Origin: Myxococcales bacterium
GTDB lineage: Bacteria > Myxococcota_A > Polyangia > Haliangiales > Haliangiaceae
Direction: 5' to 3'
DNA: 64,000 bases
Assembly: GCA_028287115.1 (NCBI GenBank)
Contig: JAQBQF010000117.1
Span: forward strand, 48,927 to 112,926
Shown here: piece by piece, positions 1-8,618 of the stretch
How the letters are laid out: each line of letters begins with the position of its first letter
Position numbering within the stretch: position 1 is the stretch's first letter
Notes under the pieces: generated by a model
Told to the model about the DNA's origin: nothing
Seen by the model: the letters and a program-made list of their open reading frames with translations, nothing else
Database searches by the model: none
Translations under genes and position numbers: made by a program

Positions 1-174
1 AGCGACGTGGTCGACATCGGGGTGGAGCAGCGCGAGCGCGAGCACGACAGAGTTTCCGGTCATGTTCGCGGTAAACACGCCGACGCTCACGAACGCGCGT
101 GCGTCCACGCATCCGGCCGCCAAGCTGAGGAGGAGGAGGAGCGTGTCGTGCGCAGAGTTGCGGGGACCGTCCAC
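1..174 (-). CDS. YoaK/DUF1275 family membrane protein, N-terminal part (runs off the left edge)
   Basis: Reading the minus strand from a GTG at 174 gives 58 codons that stay open to the window edge. After a short polar leader the protein has a hydrophobic segment followed by CVDARAFVSVGVFTANMTGN, the typical start of the YoaK/DUF1275 family, multi-pass inner-membrane proteins of unknown transport role that begin with a helix followed by an 'F.ANMTGN' motif. Two in-frame stops lie just upstream of the GTG, so the start is constrained. It is the furthest downstream gene of the minus-strand group that begins with pxpA, but 121 bases separate it from pxpC. The C-terminal three quarters are outside the window. 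Confidence 0.75.
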   Translation of the reverse strand, partial: MDGPRNSAHDTLLLLLSLAAGCVDARAFVSVGVFTANMTGNSVVLALALLHPDVDHVA

Positions 175-295
175 TGTCGTGAGCTATCACGGAGCACCGC
201 AGGTCGCGAGCCGCGTGCAATCTCGGCCGCGGCCGGCAGCTCCGGACCTATCGTCGACCGATGCGACGCACGAGTGACGTCAGGTGCTGGATGGA

Positions 296-1093
296 TCAGT
301 TGTTCGAACCCGTGCGGGTAAACCGAACGGAACCGCCGGGCCGGATCGCGAAAAATGCGCCGAGATCCGCGTGGGAAATCACGGCGAGGATCGGATAGCC
401 ACCGGTGGTCGGGTGCTCGGGCCCGAGGACGATGGGCGCGCCGTCGCCCGGAATCTCGATGGCACCGATCACCATGGGTCGCGATGTCTCGCGCACATGC
501 TCGGCGCGCGGGATCGCTGGACCTTCGAGGCGCGTGCCGACGCGGTTGCTCGACGAATGCACGCGGTACGCCGCGGCGGTGAGCTTCGCGAGCATGTCCG
601 CGGGAAACGCCTCGGGATCGGGGCCGGCGAGCACGCGGATCACGTCGCGCGCGTCGAATGCCTCGTGGTCGAACGGAACGAGCTCGTCCGCACCCGCGGA
701 ATCGATCCGATCACCTGGCCGCACGAGCGCGCCGAGGCCCGCCGACAGCTGGGTACCGCGCCCGCCGAGCACGAGCGGCGCCTCCACACCGCCGCGGATC
801 GCGAGATAAGCGACGCGCCGTGGCTCGCTCGCGATCACGAGCTCGTCACCCGCGCGCAGCATGCGCGCACCGAGCTCGCTGCCGACGAGCGTATCGGCGA
901 TGGCGCGCACGACGAGCTCTCCGAGCACTTCGAGCGCGGGGGAGCCGTCCTCGTTGAGCGCGTGGCGATTCGCGGCGGTGTGGAGCTCGCGCACGAGCGC
1001 ACCACCTGGCGGAACCGCTTCGTGCATTCGGCCGGGGCGTCCTCTGTCCTGCACGGTGACCATCCCGACCGCGTTGACGACAACGAGGCTCAC
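296..1093 (-). CDS. pxpC: 5-oxoprolinase subunit PxpC (biotin-dependent carboxyltransferase-like)
   Basis: The 265-residue product matches the KipA/PxpC family: it opens with VNAVGMVTVQDRGRPGRMH, the family signature, and continues with a cyclophilin-like fold containing the YLAIRGG motif and a C-terminal GPEHPTTGGYP segment. With PxpA and PxpB it hydrolyses 5-oxoproline to glutamate using ATP. The GTG start at 1093 is chosen because it overlaps the pxpB stop (GTGA) and places the conserved N-terminus at residue 4; a longer reading from 1183 would run over the end of pxpB. It is the last gene of pxpABC. Family assignment is strong; biochemical function is inferred from the complete operon. 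Confidence 0.9.
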   Translation of the reverse strand: MSLVVVNAVGMVTVQDRGRPGRMHEAVPPGGALVRELHTAANRHALNEDGSPALEVLGELVVRAIADTLVGSELGARMLRAGDELVIASEPRRVAYLAIRGGVEAPLVLGGRGTQLSAGLGALVRPGDRIDSAGADELVPFDHEAFDARDVIRVLAGPDPEAFPADMLAKLTAAAYRVHSSSNRVGTRLEGPAIPRAEHVRETSRPMVIGAIEIPGDGAPIVLGPEHPTTGGYPILAVISHADLGAFFAIRPGGSVRFTRTGSNN

Positions 1094-1674
1094 GACACGA
1101 ACCTCACGCGATCGCCGAGACGCAGCAGCGAGCCGTCGGTGCCGAACATCTTCATGCCGACGATGTGGCCGATCAGGTGCCAACCTCCGGGCGAATCGAA
1201 CGGATACACCGCGGTGTATGCGCCCGCGACGCCGATCGATCCTGCCGGCACTCGCGGCCGCGGCGTTGCACGACGGGGCAGGACGAGCCGCGCGTCGAGC
1301 CCGGCGAGATACGCAAAGCCGGGTGCGAAGCCCATCGACTCGACGCTATAGGTTGCCGTCGCGTGCAGCCGCTTCACCTCGGCTGTCGTGATGCCCGTCG
1401 CACGTGCTACCTCGTCTAGATCGGGACCGTCGTAGGCGGCGCGGAGCTCGATGTCACGCACGGGCTCGGGATCGTCGGTCGCGTTTGCTAGCGCGCGGAT
1501 GCGCTCGGGATCGACGTGGGGTGGCCCGGCGAAGTAAGCCGCGACGTCGTCTCGTGCCACGACGACATCGATCACGCCCGGCCACCGCCGTACCTCGCGC
1601 ACGATCGCGCGCGAGGGAACAGCGGCGCGCGCGAACCGGATCGCACGGTCGCCGAGCGCTACCCAGTCAGCCAC
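1090..1674 (-). CDS. pxpB: 5-oxoprolinase subunit PxpB (KipI family)
   Basis: This 194-residue protein belongs to the KipI/PxpB family (allophanate hydrolase subunit 1 fold). The diagnostic segment is near residues 115-130, MGFAPGFAYLAGLDARL, matching the family 'GFxPGFxYL' motif, followed by RATPRPRVPAGSIGVAG and GGWHLIG. It forms the ATP-dependent oxoprolinase with PxpA and PxpC in the cytoplasm. It is embedded between the two partners: its start overlaps the end of pxpA by 8 bases and its stop overlaps the pxpC start by 4 bases, so the three subunits are probably translated in fixed proportion. In some bacteria KipI also inhibits a sporulation kinase; nothing here suggests that role. Confidence 0.9.
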   Translation of the reverse strand: MADWVALGDRAIRFARAAVPSRAIVREVRRWPGVIDVVVARDDVAAYFAGPPHVDPERIRALANATDDPEPVRDIELRAAYDGPDLDEVARATGITTAEVKRLHATATYSVESMGFAPGFAYLAGLDARLVLPRRATPRPRVPAGSIGVAGAYTAVYPFDSPGGWHLIGHIVGMKMFGTDGSLLRLGDRVRFVS

Positions 1675-2338
1675 GTAGTGCCTCGCGAACGGCGCGCGCG
1701 ATCGCGATCGCCCCCGGTGTATCGGAGTGGACGCAGATCGTATCGACCTCCGGCGCGAGCGCCGTCGCTTGGGCGGCGGCCTCGGTGGGATCGGTGATCA
1801 GCGCATCGGGCTCGCTGCGAGGCGCGAGCGTACCGTCGGGGCGCATGCGCCGATCTGCGAAGCCTTCACGCGCATAGCGGAGACCGAGCAGCTTCGCCGC
1901 GTTTCGCAGCTCGCCGCGCGGCGAGCCGATCACGACGACACCTGCACCGAGGGCGTCGACAATCCCCTCGAGCACCGCGTGAGCGATCGTCTCGTTCGTG
2001 GCCGCGTCGTGATAGAGCGCGCCGTGCGGCTTGACCGAGCCGATCGTCAGCGCATGCTGCCGCGCGATGGTTGCAAGCGTGGCGCACTGTTCGGCGATCG
2101 TCGCGGCGAGCGCATCCGGCGCGATCTGGATCGTGCGCCTCCCGAAGTGTTCGCGGTCCGGATAGGATGGATGCGCACCGGCGCGCGGCCCCTGGTCTCG
2201 AGCGCAGAACGCGACGAGGCGCTCCATCGATGCCGGGTTCCCCGCGTGACCGCCGCACGCGATGTTGAGCACGTCGAACAGCGCCCACAGTTCCTCGCGC
2301 TCGTCCTCGTGTTCGCCGGCGTCGAGGTTCAGCAGCAT
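1667..2338 (-). CDS. pxpA: 5-oxoprolinase subunit PxpA (LamB/YcsF family)
   Basis: The 223-residue product starts MLLNLDAGEHEDE and contains NIACGGHAGNPASM, the LamB/YcsF signature (usually NIACGxHAGD), then GAHPSYPDREHFGRR and VKPHGALYH, all with the histidines and aspartates expected of the family. PxpA supplies the catalytic deacylase-like domain of the prokaryotic 5-oxoprolinase, which recycles the spontaneous cyclisation product of glutamine and glutamate. It is slightly shorter than the usual 245-255 residues, with the shortening at the N-terminus (residues before LNxDxGE are missing). It is the first gene of the pxpABC operon; 80 bases separate it from the upstream histidine kinase on the same strand. 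Confidence 0.9.
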   Translation of the reverse strand: MLLNLDAGEHEDEREELWALFDVLNIACGGHAGNPASMERLVAFCARDQGPRAGAHPSYPDREHFGRRTIQIAPDALAATIAEQCATLATIARQHALTIGSVKPHGALYHDAATNETIAHAVLEGIVDALGAGVVVIGSPRGELRNAAKLLGLRYAREGFADRRMRPDGTLAPRSEPDALITDPTEAAAQATALAPEVDTICVHSDTPGAIAIARAVREALRG

Positions 2339-2418
2339 GACCTCTCGAGTGTACTGCCGCGATGCCCGATGTGGTCGGAGCGGCTTCCGGAGCGCCGTGA
2401 CGGAGCCGAGCTCCGAGA

Positions 2419-4572
2419 TCAGGCGTGCACGACCTCGTCGATCGCCTTGAGCAGCTCACCGTGATCGAATGGCTTCTCGATGCACCGGTTCGGCACCGTT
2501 GCGAGGAAGCTTTGCGCGCGCGCCGTGTAGACGCCGCCCGTCATGAACAAGAACCGTCGTTCGAGCCCGGGGTGATTCGCACGGACCGTTTCGTAGAGGT
2601 CCATGCCCGTGACGCCGGGCATCATCAAATCGGTGAGCACGGCGTCGAAGCGTCTGTCATCGCGCAGGATGTCGAGCGCCTGATGCGCCCCTTCCGCGGT
2701 CACCGTGTCGTACGCGTCCGCGAAATGCCTCGCAAACGCGACGAGCAACGTCGGCTCGTCGTCGACCACGAGTACCCGAGGTCGCGCCCGCGTGGACCGC
2801 GTGACCGCGCGCTGATCGATCGTCGCCGGAACGCGCTCGGGTGGCGGCGCGGCGGGAAACGTGACGCGGAAGGTCGTCGCCCCCGGCGAGGACTCGAACG
2901 CGATCTCACCCTGGAGCTCGGTGACGATGCGGTGGCACATCGGCAGGCCGAGCCCGGTGCCCGCGCCGATCGGCTTCGTCGTGAAGAACGGGTCGAAGAC
3001 GCGACTCCCTATTTCGGGCGTGATGCCACATCCGCTGTCGCTGATCTCGATGACCGCGCGCCCGGCCGGGTCGCTGCGCGTTGTCACGCGAATCACGTGC
3101 TCGGTGGATGCACCTTCCGGGATCGCGTCCGCGGCGTTCATCAGGAGGTTGAGGAACACCTGCCCGAGCCCGCCACGGGTGGCGAGCGCAGGCGGGGTCG
3201 GCCCATAGCTGCGGACGACCTGCGCCTTCGAGGAGATCGCTCGCTCCGCAAGCGCGAGCGTAGAGTCGAGGAGCGCAGGCACGTCGACGGCCTCGCGCGG
3301 CTCATCGTGGATGCGAGACAGCATCTTCAGATCGCGCACGATCCCGAGCACGCGGTCGGTGCCTTCGCGAACGTGGCCGAGCGAAGCCTGGAGCTTTGCG
3401 GTTCGCTCGTGATCGCGCATCGCCACGACCTCGCGGGATGCGATCTCGAGGCTGAGCTTCACGTACGTCAGCGGGTTATTGATCTCGTGTGCGACGCCTG
3501 CCGCGAGCGCGCCGATCGAAGCCAGTCGATCCGAGACCGCCGCTTGCTCGCGCAGCCGATGCTGCTCGGTCACGTCGCGGAGGACCACGAGGCGCGCCGG
3601 CTTGCCCTCGAAATCGACCAGCTGCGCCGTGCCGGCCTGGACCCGTCGCACCCCTCCTTCGGCCCCGAGGACGCGGTACTCGTGACGCGCGTCGCTCACT
3701 TCGTTCGTCGCCGATCGGCGCATCGCGAGCATGATCTCCTCGCGATCCTCGGGCGGGGCGAAGTCGAGCAGATGGCGGCCGACGAGGTCCTCGAGCCGCC
3801 TCGCACCGAAGATCTCGATGAGCGCCGCATTCCCCCAGCGCACCACGCCATCGCTGTGGATCATGACGCCGTCGGGTAGCCGCTCGATCAGCTGCTGGTA
3901 CTCGTGCCGCGACGTGCGGAGGGCGGCGATGCTCGCTTCGAGCTCGCGTTGTTGCCGCGCGACGCCGCGCCAGACTTCGCCGAATGCGCCGACGAGCCGC
4001 GCGGTACGACCGATTCGCGCCGGCAGGGTGTGCGAGGGCGGTGGCAAGAGCACGAGCCGCGAGCGGCGGCCCGAAAGCGCCTGTTCCTCGATCTTCGAGG
4101 CGGGAAGGCCCAGTAGGCGGGGCACCGCCGCGACATTTGCGTGGCAGATCCGGAAGTACATGATCGACTCGCGATAACCCGCGAGCAACTCGCCGGTAAT
4201 CACGAGACGTCCGGACGGCAGCCACTCGTTCCGCACGATCACGTTCGAAAACATCGCGGGCGCGACGAGCCGCACGCCAACTTCGTAGAGCTGGCGCGGA
4301 CTCACGAGCAGCTGCCCGGCACGACGGAGAAGATCGAATGACGGTACCTTGAGCATGCGCGCGCCGATCTCCTCGGCGGTCAGCGTGTCGCCGCAGACGC
4401 TCTCGATCCTGTCCAGGAGCTCGACGAAGACGTCCCAGTCAATGCGCGCGTTCGGATCCCGCAGCTCGGTGAGCGAGCAGGGAAAGCCCTTCACCAGCGT
4501 CTCGATCGAGACTTCAGTTCCTTCGAGAGCCTCGAAGATGATGCGGGTCGCCCGACACGATACCTCCCGCAT
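2419..4572 (-). CDS. Hybrid sensor histidine kinase (N-terminal sensory region, PAS, HisKA, HATPase, receiver)
   Basis: A 717-residue soluble hybrid kinase. Residues 1-195 form a sensory region with no membrane segment; its layout and the motif RICHANVAAVPRLLGLP resemble the ligand domain of AraC/OruR-type regulators, which is inference. A PAS domain covers about 222-340. The H-box AAGVAHEINNPLTY places the phospho-accepting histidine at 362. The ATPase has NLLMNAADAIPEG, DSGCGI and GTGLGLP. A C-terminal receiver (about 590-717) has VLVVDDEP, the phosphate acceptor D648 in VLTDLMMPG and the lysine in EKPF. Having the receiver at the C-terminus suggests phosphotransfer onward or autoregulation. 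No cognate response regulator lies adjacent, so it is probably an orphan. Start is the first ATG; no N-terminal signal peptide is seen. Confidence 0.9.
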   Translation of the reverse strand: MREVSCRATRIIFEALEGTEVSIETLVKGFPCSLTELRDPNARIDWDVFVELLDRIESVCGDTLTAEEIGARMLKVPSFDLLRRAGQLLVSPRQLYEVGVRLVAPAMFSNVIVRNEWLPSGRLVITGELLAGYRESIMYFRICHANVAAVPRLLGLPASKIEEQALSGRRSRLVLLPPPSHTLPARIGRTARLVGAFGEVWRGVARQQRELEASIAALRTSRHEYQQLIERLPDGVMIHSDGVVRWGNAALIEIFGARRLEDLVGRHLLDFAPPEDREEIMLAMRRSATNEVSDARHEYRVLGAEGGVRRVQAGTAQLVDFEGKPARLVVLRDVTEQHRLREQAAVSDRLASIGALAAGVAHEINNPLTYVKLSLEIASREVVAMRDHERTAKLQASLGHVREGTDRVLGIVRDLKMLSRIHDEPREAVDVPALLDSTLALAERAISSKAQVVRSYGPTPPALATRGGLGQVFLNLLMNAADAIPEGASTEHVIRVTTRSDPAGRAVIEISDSGCGITPEIGSRVFDPFFTTKPIGAGTGLGLPMCHRIVTELQGEIAFESSPGATTFRVTFPAAPPPERVPATIDQRAVTRSTRARPRVLVVDDEPTLLVAFARHFADAYDTVTAEGAHQALDILRDDRRFDAVLTDLMMPGVTGMDLYETVRANHPGLERRFLFMTGGVYTARAQSFLATVPNRCIEKPFDHGELLKAIDEVVHA

Positions 4573-4659
4573 TGCGACCCACTCTACACCACCCGTGCCG
4601 GCGTTCTTCGCAGGCGTTACAGCGAAGTCGGTGTCGCACTTTGCGCGGCGCTTGGGGGC

Positions 4660-5139
4660 TCACCCGGGTCCGGAATTTTCCCATTCGACCGGAACTCCGC
4701 ACTCGTCGCACTGCTCCTGCACGAAGTCCATCCACTCGCGTGCTTCACGCATGATCTGATCGAGCTCCATCGCGTGGACATTCAGCACCGCGGCGATCCG
4801 TCCGTAGCGGTCGGCGATCACCAGGCAGGGCGCGGTTGCACCGAGGTGCTTCAGCACTTCGAGTACGTTGCGAGAGATCTCGTCGTCTGACGGCGTACTC
4901 GGCACGTGAACGAGCACGAGCCCGACGTGCTGCTCCTCCCAAGCGGGCTGTTCGGCTCTCAGCGCATGCTCGACGGCGTTACATGTCGTGCAGTCCGCAT
5001 CGTGCAAGATAGCGGCGAGCATGTCCTGTCGCTGCCAGAGCCGGTCGGTGCCCCAGTCGCGGTCCTCGGCGTCCTTGAGCTGAAAGATCGGTAGGCTGTA
5101 GTCGAACACGATCGATTCTCGAAGCATGGCGCGTACCAC
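4660..5139 (-). CDS. Thioredoxin-fold protein with CxxC and a C-terminal CxxC cluster
   Basis: A 159-residue cytoplasmic protein. The middle has a thioredoxin-like pattern: LAAILHDADCTTCNAVE, with a CTTC redox pair at the end of a first strand, then a GLVLVHVPS strand and CLVIADRYGRIAAVL, which resembles the beta-beta-alpha half of redoxin proteins. A second pair, CDECG, lies near the C-terminus and could bind metal. It lies on the same strand between the kinase gene and the dehalogenase gene without overlap. Whether it is a disulfide reductase, a peroxiredoxin relative or a metal-binding protein cannot be settled from sequence. An earlier in-frame start is not available, and the next methionine is five codons downstream. 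Confidence 0.6.
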   Translation of the reverse strand: MVRAMLRESIVFDYSLPIFQLKDAEDRDWGTDRLWQRQDMLAAILHDADCTTCNAVEHALRAEQPAWEEQHVGLVLVHVPSTPSDDEISRNVLEVLKHLGATAPCLVIADRYGRIAAVLNVHAMELDQIMREAREWMDFVQEQCDECGVPVEWENSGPG

Positions 5140-5194
5140 GCAACCTCCTGGGGCTTCGGTCAGACGCAGGACGTCAGCGCGCGTCGTCAGAGGG

Positions 5195-6076
5195 TCAGCG
5201 TCGCGGATGAGCGATCCATCCGCGGATCGCCATCGCGATCTCGCGAGGTGCGTCCTCCGGCGCGTGGTGCCCCGCCGCGCCCAGCGCCTTGATCTCGAGG
5301 TTCGGGATCGTGCGCTTGGCCCACTCGACGATGGCGGGTGCGTTGCTCATCGTGTTGCCATCGAACGTGAGCAGGAGCGTCGCGACGTGCCGAGCGCTGC
5401 TCAGCCACTCGGCGTTGCGCGTGACGACCGCCATGACCTCTGCCGGCTCGCCTTCGATCGGGATCGAGCGCGTCCACTGCAACATCGGGCGGCGCGACTT
5501 CGCATCGGGGAACGGGGCGTTGTACTCGGCGCGATCGGCGGCCGAGAGCCCATGCTTCACGCCGTGGTCTAGCGACTTCGGCAAGAAGCCGTTGTCTTCG
5601 AGCACGAGCTTCTCACCCACGCCCGGCGTGCGCAGCGCGCGGAACAGCTCGGCGCCCTGCGGCGGGTACTCGGACCAGTGCATCGACTGCAGGATCGTCT
5701 CGAACACGACGACACCGCGCACGCGATCGGCGTGACGGGACGCCCAGTCGATCGCGAGCACGCCGCCCCAGTCGTAGCCGACCAGCACGACGTCACGAAG
5801 GTCCATCGCGTCGAACCAGGCATCGAGATAGCGCGCATGATCGGCGTAGTGGTAAGCGCTCTCGGGCTTTCCGGATTGCCCCATACCGATCAGGTCGGGC
5901 GCGAGGCAGCGATGGTGATCGGCGAGGAGCGGGAGCACGTTGCGCCACACGTAGGACGACGTCGGGTTGCCGTGAAGAAACACGACCGGAGAGCCCGCAC
6001 CGAGCTCGCGATAGGACACGAACGAGTCGAGGGCATCGGCGCGATGGATGGACGCGATCTGCGAAGAGGTCGTCAT
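5195..6076 (-). CDS. Haloalkane dehalogenase (HLD-II-like alpha/beta hydrolase)
   Basis: With the ATG at 6076 the protein is 293 residues, the normal length for this family. Residues 35-41 read HGNPTSS, with N37 as the halide-binding Asn, and VGYDWGG carries the nucleophile D102 followed by the halide-binding W103. FETI at 125-128 provides the catalytic acid E126, and GHHAPED carries the base H270. N plus W halide ligands and Glu as acid are the HLD-II pattern (LinB, DhaA). It would hydrolyse carbon-halogen bonds of haloalkanes to alcohols. The reading frame also extends 31 codons upstream to an ATG at 6169, which would add a short lipoprotein-type leader ending in LASC; the weak AAAGAG before 6076 and the standard length favour the short start. 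Divergent from a LysR gene. Confidence 0.8.
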   Translation of the reverse strand: MTTSSQIASIHRADALDSFVSYRELGAGSPVVFLHGNPTSSYVWRNVLPLLADHHRCLAPDLIGMGQSGKPESAYHYADHARYLDAWFDAMDLRDVVLVGYDWGGVLAIDWASRHADRVRGVVVFETILQSMHWSEYPPQGAELFRALRTPGVGEKLVLEDNGFLPKSLDHGVKHGLSAADRAEYNAPFPDAKSRRPMLQWTRSIPIEGEPAEVMAVVTRNAEWLSSARHVATLLLTFDGNTMSNAPAIVEWAKRTIPNLEIKALGAAGHHAPEDAPREIAMAIRGWIAHPRR

Positions 6077-6205
6077 AGAACTGCTCTTTGGTGGGTTGGT
6101 TTCCGTCGACGAGGATGGATGACACGAGGCCAGCACGGCCACGGTGATCGCGGCTGAGGAGCGATGCATGCGGCTAGCTTGCGTCCGCGCACCTTGTTCT
6201 GGAAG

Positions 6206-6230
6206 TGATGATTCATGACGTGTAACATCA
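6206..6230. promoter_or_regulatory. Candidate LysR binding dyad between dehalogenase and LysR genes
   Basis: The 160-base divergent spacer holds TGATG at 6206-6210 and its inverse CATCA at 6226-6230, a 5+5 interrupted dyad immediately before the LysR start codon. LysR regulators normally bind such dyads (T-N11-A type) between themselves and the divergent target gene, here the haloalkane dehalogenase. The arms are short, so this is a weak call. Confidence 0.3.
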
Positions 6231-6236
6231 CCGGCC

Positions 6237-7130
6237 GTGAGTATTGCTTCGATCGATCTCAACCTGATGCTGGTCCTGCACGTCGTGCTCTCCGAACAGA
6301 ACGTGGCGCGTGCCGCCGACCGGCTGCACGTCACCCCGTCGGCCGTCAGCAACGCGCTTGCCCGCCTACGCGACGCCCTGGGCGACCCGCTCGTGACTCG
6401 CAAGGGCCGCGGCATCGTCCCCACCCCACGTGCTGCAGAGCTCGCGCCGATCCTCGCGCGGACGATGCACGACCTCGAGCTCGCGCTCGGCGCCCGGCCG
6501 TTCGATCCCGCGAGCTGTACCCGCACCTTCACACTCGCCGTTGCCGACGTCGGCCAGGTCGTGTGGGTCCCGCGGCTCGCCAGCGCGATACGCCGCGAGT
6601 TGCCGCGCGCGCACCTGCGTATCGTCGGTATCGATGCACTCATCTCGCTCGGCGACCTCGGCTCGTCGGAGGTCGATCTCCACGTCGGCATTCCGGGAAG
6701 AGGGCCCGGCCTTCACGTGGACCCGCTGCTCGAGGAGCGCAACGTCCTCGTCGCGCGGCGCCGTCACGCCGCCGCAGGCAAGCTCTCGCGGCGCGCGCTC
6801 GGCGAGCTCCGTCACGTTCGCGTCGAGATGGTCCCCGGAAAGCGCTTCGGTGATCCGTTCGCCGCGGCTTTCGCGGAGGCCAACGTCCCACGTCAGATCG
6901 TGATGACGGTGCCTTCGTTCAGTGCGGCCGCAGACGTCGTCGCCGCGACGGATCTCGTGACGATGCTGCCGTCTTCGCTACTCGCCGCGAGAGGACGAAG
7001 CCTTCGCGCGCTGGTGACTCCACTGCCCGCGCACACGACGAAGTACGCGATGAGCTGGCACGAGCGCACCCACGCTGACCCCGCCGCGCGCGCATTCCGA
7101 GCGCTCGTCCGCTCCACGATCATGTCTTAG
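6237..7130 (+). CDS. LysR-family transcriptional regulator
   Basis: A 297-residue LysR regulator. Residues 1-65 form the winged helix-turn-helix: DLNLMLVLHVVLSEQNVARA, then AADRLHVTPSAVSNALARLR, the classical LysR recognition region, and LGDPLVTRKGRGIVPTPRA. The rest is the periplasmic-binding-protein-like effector domain; no effector can be named. The start is a GTG at 6237 because the LysR helix begins at residue 5 and no better start is available. It is divergent from the dehalogenase gene, the usual position for a regulator controlling its neighbour, and is followed after 165 bases by an Old Yellow Enzyme that could belong to the same regulon. Confidence 0.9.
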   Translation: MSIASIDLNLMLVLHVVLSEQNVARAADRLHVTPSAVSNALARLRDALGDPLVTRKGRGIVPTPRAAELAPILARTMHDLELALGARPFDPASCTRTFTLAVADVGQVVWVPRLASAIRRELPRAHLRIVGIDALISLGDLGSSEVDLHVGIPGRGPGLHVDPLLEERNVLVARRRHAAAGKLSRRALGELRHVRVEMVPGKRFGDPFAAAFAEANVPRQIVMTVPSFSAAADVVAATDLVTMLPSSLLAARGRSLRALVTPLPAHTTKYAMSWHERTHADPAARAFRALVRSTIMS

Positions 7131-7295
7131 CGGTACTCGCGTCGCGGATCGTTCACATACCCTGTCACGTTCTGATGGAATGCGCGCTCGGCGCAGCGTC
7201 GGTCTCGGGCATCCCCGTCGTCGTCGCACAGCCGCTCCTTTCCCCGAGCAGGTTGCTCCGATTGCTGATTGCTACGGGCTCCCCACGTTGGATCC

Positions 7296-8483
7296 ATGGC
7301 CGCCACCGCAGCTACCCGCGAGCAACCAGCACTGCTCTTTCAGCCGAGCAGGGTCGGTCCATTATGGCTGCCGCATCGGATCGTGATGGCTCCGCTCACG
7401 CGATCGCGCGCGCGATCGCCCGGCAACGTTCCGACCGAGCTCAATGCCGCCTACTATGCGCAGCGTGCGTCGGCGGCGCTGATCATCAGCGAGGCGACCC
7501 AGGTGTCCATGCAGGGTCAGGGTTACGCGTGGACGCCGGGCATGCACAACCGCGAGCAGATCGAAGGCTGGCGTCTCGTCACCGACGCCGTCCACAGCGC
7601 CGGCGGTCGCATGTTCATCCAGCTCTGGCACGTGGGTCGGATCTCGCACCCGGCGCTCCAACCCGATCACATGCTGCCTGTTGCGCCGTCGCCGATCACG
7701 CCCGCCGGCAAGGCGTTCATCGAGAACGAACGCGGCGAAGGTGAGCTCGTGCCCTTTGTTCGTCCGCGCGCGCTCGAGATCGACGAGCTGCCCTTTGTGG
7801 TTCGCCAGTACGCGCGCGGTGCACGCAACGCGCAGATCGCGAACGCCGACGGGATCGAGATCCACGGCGCGAATGGTTATTTGCTCGAGCAGTTCCTCGA
7901 GACGGGCACGAATCACCGCAGCGATGTCTACGGTGGCCCCGTCGCGCACCGCGCACGCATGCTGCTCGATGTGGTCGAGGCCTGCATCGGGATCTGGGGA
8001 CCGGAGCGCGTCGGCGTTCGGATCTCGCCGTTGTCGACGTTCAACGACATCCACGACGATAATCCCGAGGAGACGTTCGGCTACGTCGCCGAGCACCTCG
8101 CAGAATACAAGCTCGCCTACCTGCACGTGATCAATCCCGCCGCCACCGAGCTTCAGAAGGGCGAGCCGATCCCCGAACGGGTCGAGAAATTGCTGGCGAT
8201 GATCCGCCAGAAGTTCCACGGCATGTTGATGCTCGCCGGAGGGTTCACACATGACACCGCCGAGCAGTGGCTCGAGGCCGGTAAAGCGGACCTGATCGCG
8301 TTCGGCCGTGCGTTCCTCGCCAACCCCGATCTCCCCGAGCGCTTCCGCCGCCGGGCCGCGCTCAATGAGCCCGATCCCAAGACGTTCTACGGCGGTGGCG
8401 AGCACGGATACACCGATTACCCGACACTCGAGCAAGAACACGGCGAACAACCGCGGTCGATCGTCGACACCTCCTGGCGGTGA
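7296..8483 (+). CDS. Old Yellow Enzyme family FMN ene-reductase (NemA/YqjM-like)
   Basis: A 395-residue TIM-barrel flavoprotein. Hallmarks are the N-terminal NRIVMAP-like segment (here HRIVMAPLTRSRA), the FIQLWHVGRISHP strand, the substrate-binding pair in EIHGANGYLLEQFLE and the following TNHRSDVYGG, and the phosphate-binding AGGFTHDTAEQW with FGRAFLANPDLP near the C-terminus. Such enzymes reduce activated C=C bonds (enones, maleimides, nitrate esters) with NAD(P)H through FMN. The ATG at 7296 begins the protein just before the conserved LLFQPSRVGPL; an upstream ATG at 7269 would add nine residues without family support. It follows the LysR regulator on the same strand. Physiological substrate unknown. 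Confidence 0.9.
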   Translation: MAATAATREQPALLFQPSRVGPLWLPHRIVMAPLTRSRARSPGNVPTELNAAYYAQRASAALIISEATQVSMQGQGYAWTPGMHNREQIEGWRLVTDAVHSAGGRMFIQLWHVGRISHPALQPDHMLPVAPSPITPAGKAFIENERGEGELVPFVRPRALEIDELPFVVRQYARGARNAQIANADGIEIHGANGYLLEQFLETGTNHRSDVYGGPVAHRARMLLDVVEACIGIWGPERVGVRISPLSTFNDIHDDNPEETFGYVAEHLAEYKLAYLHVINPAATELQKGEPIPERVEKLLAMIRQKFHGMLMLAGGFTHDTAEQWLEAGKADLIAFGRAFLANPDLPERFRRRAALNEPDPKTFYGGGEHGYTDYPTLEQEHGEQPRSIVDTSWR

Positions 8484-8618
8484 CGACGGTCGCCGATCTT
8501 ATTTCTTCGACGGGTGCATCGGCGCTACAGGCTCGGATCGACGCCGCGATCCCTCCTACGGGGAACGGCGTATGGGTTCACAACAGCATTGGTGATCAGG
8601 GTGTGCAGCGCGTCGTCG

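Noticed and set aside
7..321. Plus-strand frame of 104 codons at the left edge
   Set aside because: The opposite strand encodes the recognisable YoaK/DUF1275 N-terminus; the plus-strand product is Arg/His-rich without motif.
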